Part shown: positions 1 to 11,550 of the stretch, piece by piece
Layout of the letters: every line of letters starts with the position of its first letter
Numbering within the stretch: the first letter of the stretch is position 1
Assembly (NCBI RefSeq): GCF_000004075.3
Contig: NC_026660.2
Span: forward strand, 1,302,001-1,366,000
DNA from: Cucumis sativus
Lineage: Eukaryota > Streptophyta > Magnoliopsida > Cucurbitales > Cucurbitaceae
Length of the DNA: 64,000 bases
Direction: 5' to 3'
The notes under the pieces: model-generated
Seen by the model: the letters and a program-made list of their open reading frames with translations, nothing else
Database searches by the model: none
What the model was told of the DNA's origin: nothing
Translations under genes and position numbers: made by a program

Positions 1-2374
1 TACTTGTTACACTCTTAAGTTAAAATGTTAGATTAATATTTAAAGAATGATAAAAAAAAAAAAAAAACAAAGTACTCACTAATATTTTAGACCTATTCTT
101 AATACTAAAATTTTACTAAATACAAAATCTCAAGTGACTAACTAAAAAAGTCAAAAAAAAAATTCAAATTCAACAAATCTGTTACATTGTTTAGATTATG
201 TATTAGATTGATTAGAATGAATGATCCATTACAAATTTAGCAAGAACAAACAAACAAACACAATGAACTGTTTTATAAATGATAAAACCTCTTGATAAAC
301 TAGAGTTATGAGAGGTCGTACAATTTGCCCAAGTTGCATATAGTTGCGGCTGCAAAGTATAAAATGTCAATTATATGGTGGACAACAACACGTTGATGAA
401 GTTATATTATTGGTAACGCAACCTTGTGATTTGGCACATTTTTCTCACATCTCTTGCCGACGAAATTATTCTCCTCTTCCCCTACCAAAAAAATAAAAAA
501 TAAAAAATAAATAAATAATTCTCAACCCTATCCCTAGCCACACAACACTCATTCATTCTCATCTACCCCAAGTAAATGGCACCCAGAAAAAGCCCCCAAC
601 ACTCATCTTCTCCTCCCAATCTACGAAATCATTGAGTTAAAAGAAGAAAAAAAAACGAGTTTTCCAAAAAAAATAAAGGAAAAAACTCAAAATTATGGGC
701 ACCACATGATTTTGAGATGGGACTTTTGCAAATTTGATTAGTTGATCAGAAGTCGTATCAATCTTTAATGTCTTCTTTTACATTCAATTACAATGTTTGT
801 GCAAAATGGGACCCTACATTACAGCCCCCCTTTTTGCATTCTAGTTCATGCTCTGTTGTTTACTTCTTCTGTAAAGAAAAGAAAGATTAGGCTCAATTTT
901 CTTTACGAACAAACCTCTATGGGAAGGCCCTCTTTTTCTCTCTTTTTTTGGGAATCCAACTCAGGAGAATAGCCTTTTTTTGGTAAAGTTGTTGAGGGTT
1001 TCCTTTCTTTTTCCCCCCTCTCCTCCTTTCTAGCTCTTACATGACTGTTACCACAAAACTACATGAAAAGTTGGTCACAAAAAGATGCATAAAATTACTT
1101 GAAATATGGAGGTTCTTTTTGCTTATATGGAGTCTAAAGTGGAATTTTTTTACTAGTGATCTGTCTATACAATTTATGAGACTCTTACAAATGTATGAAA
1201 TTTAACCTTCTATTTACGTCATACTCCACTATCACATTTTTATACTCTTGTTGGGAATGATCATATTCATGGTAGCCATAATGTAATGCGATATGTCCAT
1301 CTTTTAGATGTTTTATGAAGATTTTGTTTAAATTGATAAAAATGGAGGTCACACGACCTCCGTTTATGTAAAATCCTAATAAACTGTAATAAAAGTAATA
1401 AATCATGATATGCATTATCGTCACGTTGGAGTTATAGTATAGATGGTCATCCTTAATATTACTAAAAATAAGGTAAAAGAATCTACTAGTAAGATATGAC
1501 GTAAACAAAAAGTCATATATCATTCGATTTAAGAGATGGATCATTACGCCATTGCGATTAACCATGTAAAGTTTTGGACTCCCGTAGTGGAAATATTACT
1601 TATTATATCTTCAAAAGTTTTTGTTCTTATTCTATACTTGAGCTCTAGAAATTCTCTTCAAAATAGATTTTTGACCTTATCTTGGAGGAGGAAGAAGAAA
1701 AAAGAATCCTATGTCTAAAGACACAAAATTGTGACTTTTAGATTAGAACCGATGTTTTTACTATTGTTAGGGAAAGAAAGGAGATTTGTTTTTGTACAAA
1801 ACTACAAACCCAATAAATAATTTGCCATAAGTCCAAATGGGTTGGAGTTGATTTGGTAAAAATATGAAGAAAAAAAAAGTTGTTTGAAAGTTGGCACAAA
1901 ATCAAAGATCTTTTAGATCTGCCACTGTTTATAGGTCAATATGGGATTGGGATCTCATTTGTTTCAACCAATTACTTGAGTTCTTTGTTTCAATTTTTTT
2001 TTTCTTGGCTAAAAAATAATCATACAAATTTGATGGGTAATGGATTTAAAAGAGGACAATCTTTAATTGATGAGATCGTGGAGTCTTAGCTTTATCAAAG
2101 AGGGGGAAAACAGAAACTTCAAACTGAAATGACAGGCATATACAGCCAAATATGATTTTCGTTTTGACAAATTAAAGGCTATTGGACATCACACCAATCA
2201 CCATCAAGATTTGAATATCACACACACACACACACACACACAACAACACCATCATCAACAACAACACATTATTATTAGTGCAATCAACAGTATCTCTCCA
2301 GATGCAACCATAAAAACCAAACTTTTGGGTTTGATTTCACAAGACTGGCCCCTGCCTCCTCTTTTGCATCAGTA
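1..2374. other. Intergenic, upstream of the bHLH gene
   Basis: AT-rich sequence with long A and T runs and no recognisable gene. A minus-strand open frame of 126 codons at 1185-1565 has no motif I recognise and sits over a 7-bp inverted repeat (GGAGGTC/GACCTCC, 1344-1361). The last 150 bases before the bHLH start are rich in CA, CAA and CAT runs, as expected for a 5' untranslated leader. Confidence 0.5.
2219..2242. repeat. (CA)12 microsatellite in the bHLH 5' leader
   Basis: Twelve uninterrupted CA dinucleotides, followed by CAA-rich sequence, about 135 bases before the start codon of the bHLH gene. It is probably inside the transcribed leader or core promoter. Confidence 0.9.
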
Positions 2375-2668
2375 ATGGAAGATAGCAACTGGGATCGTTC
2401 TACTAAGCCTGAGGGGCTAAATTTTGATCACTGCAATCCCAATTCAAGCCAGGAAGCTTCTCTTCTTCTTCCATGGATGATCAATCCTCAGTTTTCAAGC
2501 TCAAATGAGTTCTTCCCTTCATTTTCAACTCCATCAGAAGGAATTATTGTTGAAGATAGAGCAGCTTCTGCTTCAAAAAGCCATAGCCAAGCAGAAAAGA
2601 GACGTAGAGACAGAATCAATGCTCAGCTTGCAACTCTTAGGAAACTCATTCCCAAATCTGATAAGGTA

Positions 2669-2705
<37 letters not shown>

Positions 2706-3425
2706 AGCCTTGTCTCTTTCTAATTGGGATGGACCTGAGACACTGAAACATAGCAAAACGTATCTACTTTTTCATTCTCCTAGTAGATTACAGATCCCAT
2801 GTCAACAGATAGAGATTATTAGAGTAATCAGCATAGAGCAATACAAGTTTATGAACTTTAGTGAAAGAGGACTTATAAAATTGCATAGTTGTTACTCTGT
2901 GAAGAAGCATATACCATCAAAGAGAAACTCTGCAGCACATGCTTAGATCCATCTTCTTGTTTCCTATGGCAGATGGATAAAGCAGCTTTGTTGGGAAGCG
3001 CAATCGATCAAGTGAAAGATCTGAAACGAAAAGCAATGGAAGCCAGCAAGAACATGACAGTTCCAACAGACATGGATGAAGTAACTATTGACTCCACTGT
3101 GGTTGAAGACAATAGCAGGAATAACATTGCGATAAAGGTATCGGTTAGTTGTGACGATCGGCCAGAACTGTTCACAGAGCTCATCCAAGTGATCAAAGGA
3201 TTGAAGCTCACAACAATAAGAGCTGATATGGCCAGTGTTGGTGGTCGCATTAAAAGCATACTTATCCTTTGCAATAAAGATGGTGAAAAAAGTGTCTGCT
3301 TAAACACTGTTCAGCAGTCTCTTAAATTAGTTTTAAGTCGAATGTCATCGTCATCAACTGCCTCAACCTATCGTATTAGAAGTAAACGACAGAGGTTCTT
3401 CCTCCCTTCGCAATATTCAAAGTAG
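2375..3425 (+). CDS. bHLH transcription factor (bHLH30/32/51/106/107-like)
   Basis: Two exons, 2375-2665 and 2973-3425, separated by a 307-bp GT-AG intron, give 247 residues. The split after the codon series ending PKSDK is phase 0 and joins helix 1 and the loop to helix 2, which begins MDKAALLGSAIDQVKDL. The basic region at about residues 70-82 (SHSQAEKRRRDRIN) carries the H70-E74-R78 triad of G-box/E-box binders. The C-terminal part (about 150-225, including DDRPELFTELIQVIKGL) looks like the ACT-like dimerisation module of the bHLH30/32/51/106/107 group, to which I assign it. The protein should be a nuclear DNA-binding dimer. The N-terminus is acidic and Ser-rich. Confidence in family is high; the exact orthologue is not resolved. 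The intron begins with a long CT run right after the donor site. Confidence 0.93.
2673..2702 (+). repeat. (TC)15 microsatellite at the 5' end of the bHLH intron
   Basis: About fifteen TC dinucleotides beginning seven bases after the GT of the bHLH splice donor at 2666. Such a long run is likely length-variable between individuals. Confidence 0.9.
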
Positions 3426-4941
3426 TTTCTCTTCAATTATTTAACCAAGAATAGAGTTATTGATTGAAAACCATGCTTCAATACAATCACAATGGATTGA
3501 ACGAATGATACAAGGCAAAAGCTGAAGCTAAAGCCAACAACTGTTTCTAATTAGAACGAGAGAGTTTTGCTGTTGAGATTCCAAGTTGGAAAACAAAACT
3601 AGATAGGTAAAATCCATCAAAAGATTCGTTAAAGTGTAGTATTGGAAAGACGGACGAGTCAAAGAACACCAATATGTCTCATTATGTTAGTTTTCCCTTG
3701 ACACAACATATAGCAACTTTTCATGAAGTATTAAGATCATGGCGTACTTAAACAGCCTTGCATTGACCGAAGAGGTGTAACATAAATGATTAGTAAAGAA
3801 AAAAATTCATAGTATTCAATTCTTAGCTAATTCGTTCTTATATTTTAAACAGTGCCGATTATACCACATTGAAGTTCATAATCAAACATGTTTCATTATC
3901 ACCATTGAGGCCAAACTTGAAATGAACTAATAGGCCATCGCTAGATATCGTCTGATAACAAGAAAAAGTTCATGCATACTAAGCATTATCTCACATTCCT
4001 TTGTCTACAAACTAACAAGAACAAAATTATCCTTCAAATAAATGACAGGGAACAAAAGAATCTATCATGGAGGCAAAAAGAAATGGCGTTCGTAATCATC
4101 AATTGAATATAGAAATCAATATATAATAGGCTTTTGATCATCAATTGATCACATAAAGAACTAGTGTTTCGGAAGAGTACTATCAAATTTCCCAGCCCTT
4201 TTCTTAGACCAACGCACAAATTGGTAATTGAGTAGGATCAAAAAATAGTTTCGAATCCAATTCGGACAACTACATGCGATAGATGAAAACCTCCTTGTAA
4301 ACCTTGTAGATTCATTCCTTAAATGAACATGAGCTTTGTTCTTCGCATTTCTATTTCTAGCATTATTTACTGTGATGCATTTAGCAACTATAAAACACTC
4401 CCCTCATTTATAATTGTATAACTAAACCCAGAAAATTAAAGTAAGGCAGAACATTACGTAAGTTCAAAACATCAGAAATAAGTTCGAGTGAACGAGCTCA
4501 TAAGGAAGCAAATACCAAAATCAAAATGGATCTAAGAAAAATTCTTCAAACTTCACTAATACTTGGTTGGACCGACTGTAACTTTATAAGTAATCATCAA
4601 TGTAGGACTTTAAAAGTAATCATCAATATAGGCGTTTACATGCATATACCGATGGAATGTTAGAGATGGGTCAACAATATACTTGGACAATGAAGAAAAA
4701 AATATCAAGTTTTTAAGTTAATGGTGACAAACAACATATCATCAACTGATATTTCAGAAACTCCAGAAAGTGAATTCAATAATGTAGATCCCAGAGGGAA
4801 GTAAGTTCAACAAAATTGCTCATCGAAACTAAAAGAAATCGATAAAAATCCAACAAAAACACAAGAAAATGAACTATTACTCGTCCTAGATCAGTAGAAA
4901 CTAAAGGAACGATTGTCTTTTTTATTTAAAGAAGACACAAA
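3426..4941. other. Intergenic between bHLH and RPL41
   Basis: Holds the 3' untranslated regions of two convergent genes, the bHLH gene on + and RPL41 on -. I see no further coding segment: the open frame at 4034-4219 on the minus strand has no recognisable motif. Confidence 0.5.
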
Positions 4942-5123
4942 CTACTTGGATCTCTGCCTCATCTTTCGGCGCTTCCTCTTCAATCTCCTCATTCTCTTCT
5001 TCTTCCACTGGTGAATCCAAAGTAAAAACAAAAACAAACCAACAATAAAAATCAACGGAAGAACGAAGCTATATGATTTTAAAAACTTTATTAGAAAACT
5101 TCCAAACGTACCTTAGCCCTCAT
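4942..5123 (-). CDS. RPL41: 60S ribosomal protein L41 (eL41)
   Basis: Exon 1 (5112-5123) encodes only MRAK and ends at a GTACG donor. Exon 2 (4942-5007) starts after a CAG acceptor and encodes WKKKRMRRLKRKRRKMRQRSK followed by TAG. The 104-bp intron joins them in phase 0 to give 25 residues, the full and usual length of eL41, which is almost entirely Arg and Lys. eL41 is a small basic peptide of the large cytosolic ribosomal subunit that bridges to the small subunit. The gene is too short for ordinary ORF finders. It has its own promoter with a TATA box, a telo-box and site II elements directly upstream, which supports a working gene. I see no lesion. Confidence 0.95.
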
Positions 5124-5221
5124 GTTGAAGAACTGCTAACCGAATCACCAAAGAAGAACAATGGTGTGGCGAACGAGGCGAGTGACGAGATCGACGACGT
5201 TCAGGAAGGTAGGGCTTCGGA

Positions 5222-5321
5222 TTTATTTATATAGTGGTAAAACCCTAATTTTAAAGTCGGCTTGAACTTCGATGGGCCACTTGGGCCATTTTGGACCCTA
5301 ATGATTGATTGGAACGGCCCA
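5222..5321 (-). promoter_or_regulatory. RPL41 promoter: TATA box, telo-box, site II elements
   Basis: On the minus strand the order is TATA box (TATATAAAT at about 5222-5232), then a telo-box-like AAACCCTAA read on + at 5240-5248, then three GGCCCA/TGGGCC site II motifs at 5273-5278, 5282-5287 and 5316-5321. The combination of telo-box and site II motifs close to the start site is typical of plant ribosomal protein and other growth-linked genes, where TCP and Myb-like factors bind. The start of transcription is inferred near 5195. Confidence 0.8.
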
Positions 5322-5819
5322 ATGCTAAAAACTAGCCAACAAAAAGAGTTTGAAGTGATTAATTTACATATACATGACCATTAACAAATAATAATAATAA
5401 TAATAATAATGTATTCATCATTATACTTTCATCTATTTCATCTTCTTCATATTATTACTTTTTTTTCTTTATATTTCAACCTCTTCGACTTTGATGGCCA
5501 AAACCTATTCTTTTCTCACCCTACCATAGTTTTTTTTGTATCTATTGTACTAAAAAAAACAACTTCCACAAATTTAGCTATGTTGGAAGCTTTTACCGTT
5601 TCTACACATTTTAAAAATCCTAAATTACAAATTTTCAAATCAGCTTAGCAGGTGGAACACAATAACTGTTTTAATTTTGTATAAAGTTACTTATTTCAAT
5701 ATGATTATAATTATAATAGTTAAACTTTAAAAAAAGTAATATTGTATTATTGATTAACAAAAAGTAATAATTGAAAAAAATAGTCAAATTATTAATGAAT
5801 ATTGTGTTTTCTCACTCGT

Positions 5820-6185
5820 TGGTAAGGATTTGAATTTCATGCTTCATGAAAAATAGTTTTTTCTTGATGGGTATTGTCCATCAAAAATTTTTTCTTTTTT
5901 TTGGACCTTGCCCATAATCTTTTTTTGGTCTTTGGATATCAAGAAACCCTAAACTCATCAAGAAATTTCTAAACTCACGAAGAAATCCAAAACAAATATA
6001 TTATTTTTATTCGATGATGGTTATTGCAAATCAAGAAAATTCATCCCTTGATAGACCTCGTTCATTAAAAAATTTAACTAACTTGATGGGCATTGTCAAT
6101 CAACTATTATATTATCTTTCCTTAATATTTATTGTCCATCGAGAAATAGTTTTTTTAACGTTTATGGATCATCAACAAAATTAAA
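5820..6185. repeat. Dispersed quasi-palindromic repeats (TTGATGG...CCATCAA)
   Basis: At 5864-5884 a 7-bp arm TTGATGG faces CCATCAA across a 7-base loop. Related copies, partly decayed, occur near 6083-6105 (ACTTGATGGGCATTGTCAAT) and 6128-6140 (ATTGTCCATCGAG). They look like repeat units of an old, divergent array; I do not recognise the parent element. Confidence 0.45.
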
Positions 6186-6357
6186 GGAACTTTTTCCATG
6201 AAGAGAAAATCAAGAATCCACATTTTTTTTTACGTTTTTCGTATTTCTTCAACAAAATAAAGGGACTTTTCTTGACATACATGATCGTCAAGATTAACAT
6301 TGTATCAAAAAATTAAAATTTGCGTGCAACAAGAAAGACCAAATTTGTAGTAGTGAT

Positions 6358-6530
6358 CATTTAGATAATACATAATCGTTTCATTTGAATTTGGCACAAG
6401 ATCATATAGATATTGATACACAATCGTTTCATTTAAATTTGGTACAAGACCATCTACCAAAATTGTTTAGATATTGGTATAATATCGTTTCATTTAGATT
6501 TGGTACACGATCATGTCTATACCAAGATCT
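6358..6530 (+). repeat. Three divergent tandem units of about 50-60 bp
   Basis: The phrase ATCGTTTCATTT followed by GAATTTGGCACAAGATCAT-like sequence begins at 6374, 6423 and 6484, each copy preceded by a TTTAGATA-like block. The copies differ by point changes and small indels. No coding role is visible. Confidence 0.7.
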
Positions 6531-9500
6531 GAGCGATCATGTATCAAGCTTTTTGTGCGCGTGTGGCCAATTAATTGTGGGTATTTTATTATTTCACGTT
6601 GTGGGTTTATGAGCTTTTTCTGTTTTTCAAAATCGTTATGATGTAAATATTTTTGCTTTTTGTTCAGTTTTGAAAAAACTCGTTTCTGTCACGGAAGCTC
6701 TTTCATATAACCACTTTCATTGTATTTCTTAAACTTTTTACAATAAAAGTTTAGTTTCACTAGGCACACTGCTCCCTAAATGCGTAAGTGATTATTCTTG
6801 TGTCATTATTTATCCGTACATTTTTGCAATTGTCATCTTGTTGGATATATTGCTATAACATTAGATCCAACATTATTCTCCTAGTCAGATCCACCTACTG
6901 TTTTTTTTTTCAAGCTGTCAACATAAAATGTTATAAAAAACACCTATTATATATTTTTTTCAACCTTATCATATGACTCAATTTCCTATGGTGGAAAACT
7001 ATTAATAAATCTCATTGCAAAATAAACATCAAGTTTTAACCCAAAAAAAAAAAAGTTAATGTTCTATCCATGAGTAAGTATAGTGATAAATTTATATGAA
7101 GTTTTCTTAAATTAAAAAAGAAAACCTAATTTTTAAAACAAAATTATATATACATCATTTTTTCTTCATACATAGTTACTCTCATTTTTCTTATATATTT
7201 TTCAATTTTTACACCAATTTTGTCAGCCATCAAAATAAAAACAAAAAACACTTAAAGCTAAAAGTATAAAATCCCAAAAAACTCAAAAATAAAAATTTCT
7301 CCTAAAACATACCACAATAACAACCTAATTAAATAAAAAAATGTATTTAGCTACTGAGACATGCTTAACTACTAACCAACAACTTTGATAAAAAAAAATT
7401 GACTAGCTTTGGGTGATTAAATTTTTAAGTCCTAGAAACTGTTTATGCTTCCACTGTTATCTTTATTGCTATCATACTTCGGGTATACATTAAACGAAGT
7501 GTAAATTTTTATTTATTCTTAGATTAAAAAATGTCAAACATTTCAAATAAAAAAAAGAGCGTAATAGGGCATTGAAGAAGAGTTGAGAAAAAAATAATAA
7601 TAAGAGAATATTAATTGTTTGTAAGTATAATCTCTTTTTTTTTTTTTTTTTTTGAGGTTAAGTATGCTTTTGAAACTTTTAAAAGCAAGTATTTTGATAC
7701 AATAAAGTACAAAATTGATAAATAACGTGTAAGTTTAGCAACCAAATCTTTAATTATTTAAAATATAAGAAACATCAGAAATATTTTAAACAAAATTAAA
7801 CTCTCTCCCTAAAACATATACCAAAACATACTACAAAGAGCCGAATGCAAAATAAAAATTTTAATGACTATAAATACACTTTCAATTACTAACACCTGGT
7901 ACGTAAAAAGGTATGCATGCATATACTTTTTATTCAAAATTTGATGTAACAAGATTGACTATACCCCATTTTGGCAATCTGCAAAGATTAATATATGTTT
8001 CTCAAAAGAGAAAAAAAGTAAACAATATTTACTATTTATTGGGAAGGAAAACCATGATAAATGCATCAATTACCACCTCCAAACTTAAAAGTTGGGATTT
8101 CCCAACTTTGAAAAAATTCAAATAGTTGGTTGAGATTCATTAGCATGTGAATTTCTTCTTCTTTTTATCGCAACACTATGTCAATTGAATTATTTAACTG
8201 ACCATTGTTGTATTATTAAAATGAAAACAATAATTATTTGAAAACTAAAGAAATTTATTAATTTAATATTTTTATTAAAGTTGAATGAAAAGTTTTGGTT
8301 GTTAAACTTCCAATCTTGTGTTTAATCAAGGAGATCATTGGACTTTAGAAGGTATCTTAAAGAATATTTGAATTCTCAATGGTATGCATCAAAAGCCACT
8401 AAAATATATATAAAAAAAGTGAATAGTTAGACTTATTTATTTATTTTTATAAGTTTAAGACATTTTAAAAGAACTTGTAAACTAATCATAATACAATAAA
8501 CTCACTTCAATTTATTGTTGTGTTAAATTCAATACAAGTGCACTTAAAATTTAGTCATAACTAAATTTGTAATTTAACAAAAAAAAAAAAAAAAACCAAA
8601 AATCATGAACCATTTTGATGGATCTTTCAACCAAACCAATATCCAAAAATATGATAATTAAGACTTTTACTGGTATATCAACTCATTGAGCTTCTAACTC
8701 CTGTGATGTTCTTTGTTTTCTACACTCATTTCATCAAATGAATGAATTCTTCTATCTTTGATTAGAAAATGAATGTGTTAACCTTTTTGAAAGATTTCTA
8801 ATTCCACCCTAGTTAATTATTAAAAAATAAATATTAACTATTATATCTCCATTAAAAAATACTACTGATACTGGGCAAGAAGAATTCAGATAGATAAATT
8901 ATGAAAACTATTACTTCTAAATTATTTTTAAAAAATCCCTTTTGCATCGCAAATGTTTAGGTAAATAAAACATTTTATATATACAAATCCCTCTCTCAAT
9001 TATCTCTTTGTCACGTAGCTCTGAGAATGTTATTTTAGTACTCTGAGGAGCATATGAGTTATCCTCGATATGAAAGTTATGTACATAGAAGTTAAATATA
9101 CATTTTTATTTTCCTTTTTTTTAAATGTAAAATTTAACTATTTGTCTATTCAGTAAGCTAGCATGCAAAATGTAAATTCATGTATCTACTAAATCAACTT
9201 GATTGCCTAAAACCTCATTTGATCAGTATAAACAAACCTTATTTTAGTTATCAGATTAAAAACTCAATTTAAAAAGCATTGAAGAATCAAGTGAAAGTAA
9301 GTTAGTAAAAGTCATTATATTTTACTTTCAAACTGAAAAAAGAAATAGAAAAATGTAGATAACAATCATGAATGCATAGTAATTAATTACTAAGGCTAGA
9401 AATTTCCACTTTCAAGTTTCAAGACAACACAAAACTAAACAAAAACAGCAGCTGCAGCAACTATAGTAATAATAATACTAATTGTTGTTGTTTTCATATA

Positions 9501-10208
9501 AAGCCCTAAGAGATTAATTAAAGTTCCATGTTGGATTAACCAAAAAAAAAAAAGGCAGAAGTTCCTTGTACTCCTTTTACAACTTTTTCAGTTCCTTTTA
9601 TGCAGCCATGCATTGACAACTCAAAACCCTAATGCCAACACTAACCCTTCACCCACAATTTATCTCAACTTTCTGGAAAAAAAATCGAATAATTTATTTA
9701 ATTCCCAACTATCTCAATTGAAAAAAAAAATCAAACCTAGTATCAAAGCTACAAAATCTTAAGAATAAAATCCCTTAAACATGGTAAAATAGAAATTAAG
9801 AGAATCAACATATATTGTAATAATAATGAACATTACATGAGAAAATCAAGAAAAATGGATGACAAAAGAAATCAGCGTTTTTTTTCTTTATTGTCAGGGA
9901 TTATTGCTGACACTTCCAACAAATGGAGAAGACAACTTTGAAAAAACAATGAAGCAACCCCATCACCAATTCGCCTCTTTCCTTTTGTTGACTCCATAAA
10001 AAATAAATAACAAAAACAAAACAAAACCTTCTCTCATTTATTTTTTCCCCAATTTCTAAATAAATAAATTGGAAAAAAAAAAAACAACCCAACCCAACCC
10101 ACAGAAACACTGAAATTCCAAATCTGTCTCATGCAAAACCACCAATTCCATTAATCAAAATGTATAATACTGAGAATTATAAAGAAACACACAAATATAT
10201 TATTTATA

Positions 10209-10229
10209 TTTATATATATATATATATAT
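10209..10229. repeat. (TA)n microsatellite
   Basis: A short alternating TA run downstream of the ABI4-like gene. Confidence 0.85.
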
Positions 10230-10479
10230 TACCAACCAGTGATAGATCATAAAAATCTCCTCCGCCACAGCAACCGCCGTCTCCAGCCGGTGCAGATTAC
10301 ATGCAAGGCGAGAGTGGTGGTTCAAATCGACCACAATGATTGTATCAACCTAGTCGAGATATCTGATAACTGATGCACTCTCATCCCAATTTCTAGTTCC
10401 GTTAAAAAAGAAAGTCGACATGTCGGTTTACACTTGAAAAAAGAAAAAAAAAGAAAAAAAAAAGAAGAAAAAAAGAATC

Positions 10480-11397
10480 TCAGAAATCAAAGAAGAAAGG
10501 ATCGTGGTAGTCCCAAAGAGAAGGAAGATAATCGTCATCGTTGACGTCCAAAGAGGGCCATCCAACGGCGGGAGAAGAAGGCCCAATAGGCCCAAGAATG
10601 AGATCTGAAGGTAGAGGTGGAAGTGGGGAAGAAAGAAGCAAGGTGGGATTATTAGGGTTTTGGGAATACGAGGTTGTTGGTGAAGAGGGAGTGGCAATAG
10701 TAGAAATAGGTGGAGTGGAATTAGTAACAGTAGTAGTGGAAGACGTAATTATTTCGTGGGTGGGGTGTTGGGTAACTTGTGCTGGGTATTGATTATGTAG
10801 GAGATTAGGATATATTAAGGAAGGAGGAGGTGGATAGATGGCGGTGAAAGATTGAGGGGAGGGCATAAGGGGGAGAGAAGAAGCCATGGAGGAGAAGGAG
10901 AAGGTGGAGGAGAGGGCGGGGCGTGGGAGGAGAGGGCGGAGGGAGGTGGAGGAGGAGGAACGGGAGGAGGAGGAGGAGGAAGAGGATGAATTAGAGGAAG
11001 AATAATTATTATTAGGAGAAGTGGATTGGAGGTTGAGTTGGGCACGGGAGCCGTAGAGGATGATGGCAGCGCGGTCGTAAGCACGAGCGGCGTCTTCAGC
11101 GGTGGAGAAAGTACCGAGCCACTTGCGGGTACGTTTACGGGGCTCACGAATCTCGGCAACCCATTTACCCCAGCTGCGTTGACGGACGCCACGGTAACGG
11201 AATTTGTTGTTGTCGGGGCCGCCTTTGCCTTTTCGTTTACGGGCGCCATTATTGTTGTTGTTGTTATTAGGAGAAGAATCGGAAGGGTTAGAGGAAGAAG
11301 GAGAAGGAGAAGAAGGTGAAGGAGAAGAATGGTCGAGTGGTTTAGGTTGGGGGAGGAGGTGAGAGGAAGAAGAAGAAGGTGAATGGTCGGGATCCAT
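10480..11397 (-). CDS. ABI4: AP2/ERF transcription factor, ABI4-like
   Basis: A single-exon frame of 305 residues. Residues 1-50 are Ser/Pro/Asn-rich. Residues 52-65 are basic and lead into one AP2/ERF domain (about 66-123: [20 protein letters not shown], then RKWLGTF and YGSRAQLNL). The KGKGGPDN leader and the LRPLLPRP motif at 153-160 are hallmarks of ABI4, the single DREB A-3 member. A Ser run and a Pro/Thr-rich tail follow, ending in acidic-aromatic residues likely to activate transcription. The family average is about 330 residues, so the length fits. ABI4 is a nuclear regulator in abscisic acid, sugar and plastid retrograde signalling that binds CACCG-type elements. A TATA box lies about 145 bases upstream. 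The start is the first ATG of the frame and gives the expected MDP start. Confidence is high. Confidence 0.95.
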   Translation of the reverse strand: MDPDHSPSSSSSHLLPQPKPLDHSSPSPSSPSPSSSNPSDSSPNNNNNNNGARKRKGKGGPDNNKFRYRGVRQRSWGKWVAEIREPRKRTRKWLGTFSTAEDAARAYDRAAIILYGSRAQLNLQSTSPNNNYSSSNSSSSSSSSSRSSSSTSLRPLLPRPALSSTFSFSSMASSLPLMPSPQSFTAIYPPPPSLIYPNLLHNQYPAQVTQHPTHEIITSSTTTVTNSTPPISTIATPSSPTTSYSQNPNNPTLLLSSPLPPLPSDLILGPIGPSSPAVGWPSLDVNDDDYLPSLWDYHDPFFFDF

Positions 11398-11539
11398 AAA
11401 AAGGAAATGGGAGTTTGTTTGCCTCGTTCAGTGAGAAGGGGGAAGGGGGCTGGGGGAGAGTGAAGAGTGTGGTTGGGGGTTTGATTTGGAATTGGTTTCA
11501 GTTAATGGTGGAATAGGGCGGTGGTTTTGAGTGCCTTTC

Positions 11540-11550
11540 TTTATATAACA
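11540..11550 (-). promoter_or_regulatory. Probable TATA box of the ABI4-like gene
   Basis: Reading on the minus strand gives TGTTATATAA, about 145 bases before the start codon at 11397. The leader between them is pyrimidine-rich. Position and sequence suit a plant core promoter, but the transcription start is inferred. Confidence 0.55.

Larger units (their letters stand above)
5322..10479. other. Gene-poor stretch between RPL41 and the ABI4-like gene
   Basis: No coding gene could be supported over about 5 kb. It contains an (AAT)n run at 5386-5410, degenerate repeats at 5.8-6.5 kb described separately, a poly-T run near 7631-7653, a poly-A run near 8578-8595, and the 3' flank of the ABI4-like gene. 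Short open frames such as 7913-8125 carry no recognisable motif. Confidence 0.5.

Noticed and set aside
1185..1565. 126-codon open frame on the minus strand
   Set aside because: No start context, domain or composition that I recognise. It is rich in Tyr, Ile and Phe as expected of translated AT-rich DNA, and overlaps a short inverted repeat.
4245..4262. TTTCGAATCC as a possible tRNA T-loop
   Set aside because: No acceptor stem, D-arm or anticodon arm fits around it. No tRNA was found anywhere in the window.
10541..11319. Plus-strand open frames across the ABI4-like gene, and a second minus frame at 10815-11249
   Set aside because: They are shadows of the ABI4-like coding sequence caused by its Ser/Pro/Asn codon runs. 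The AP2 domain is only in the 10480-11397 frame.
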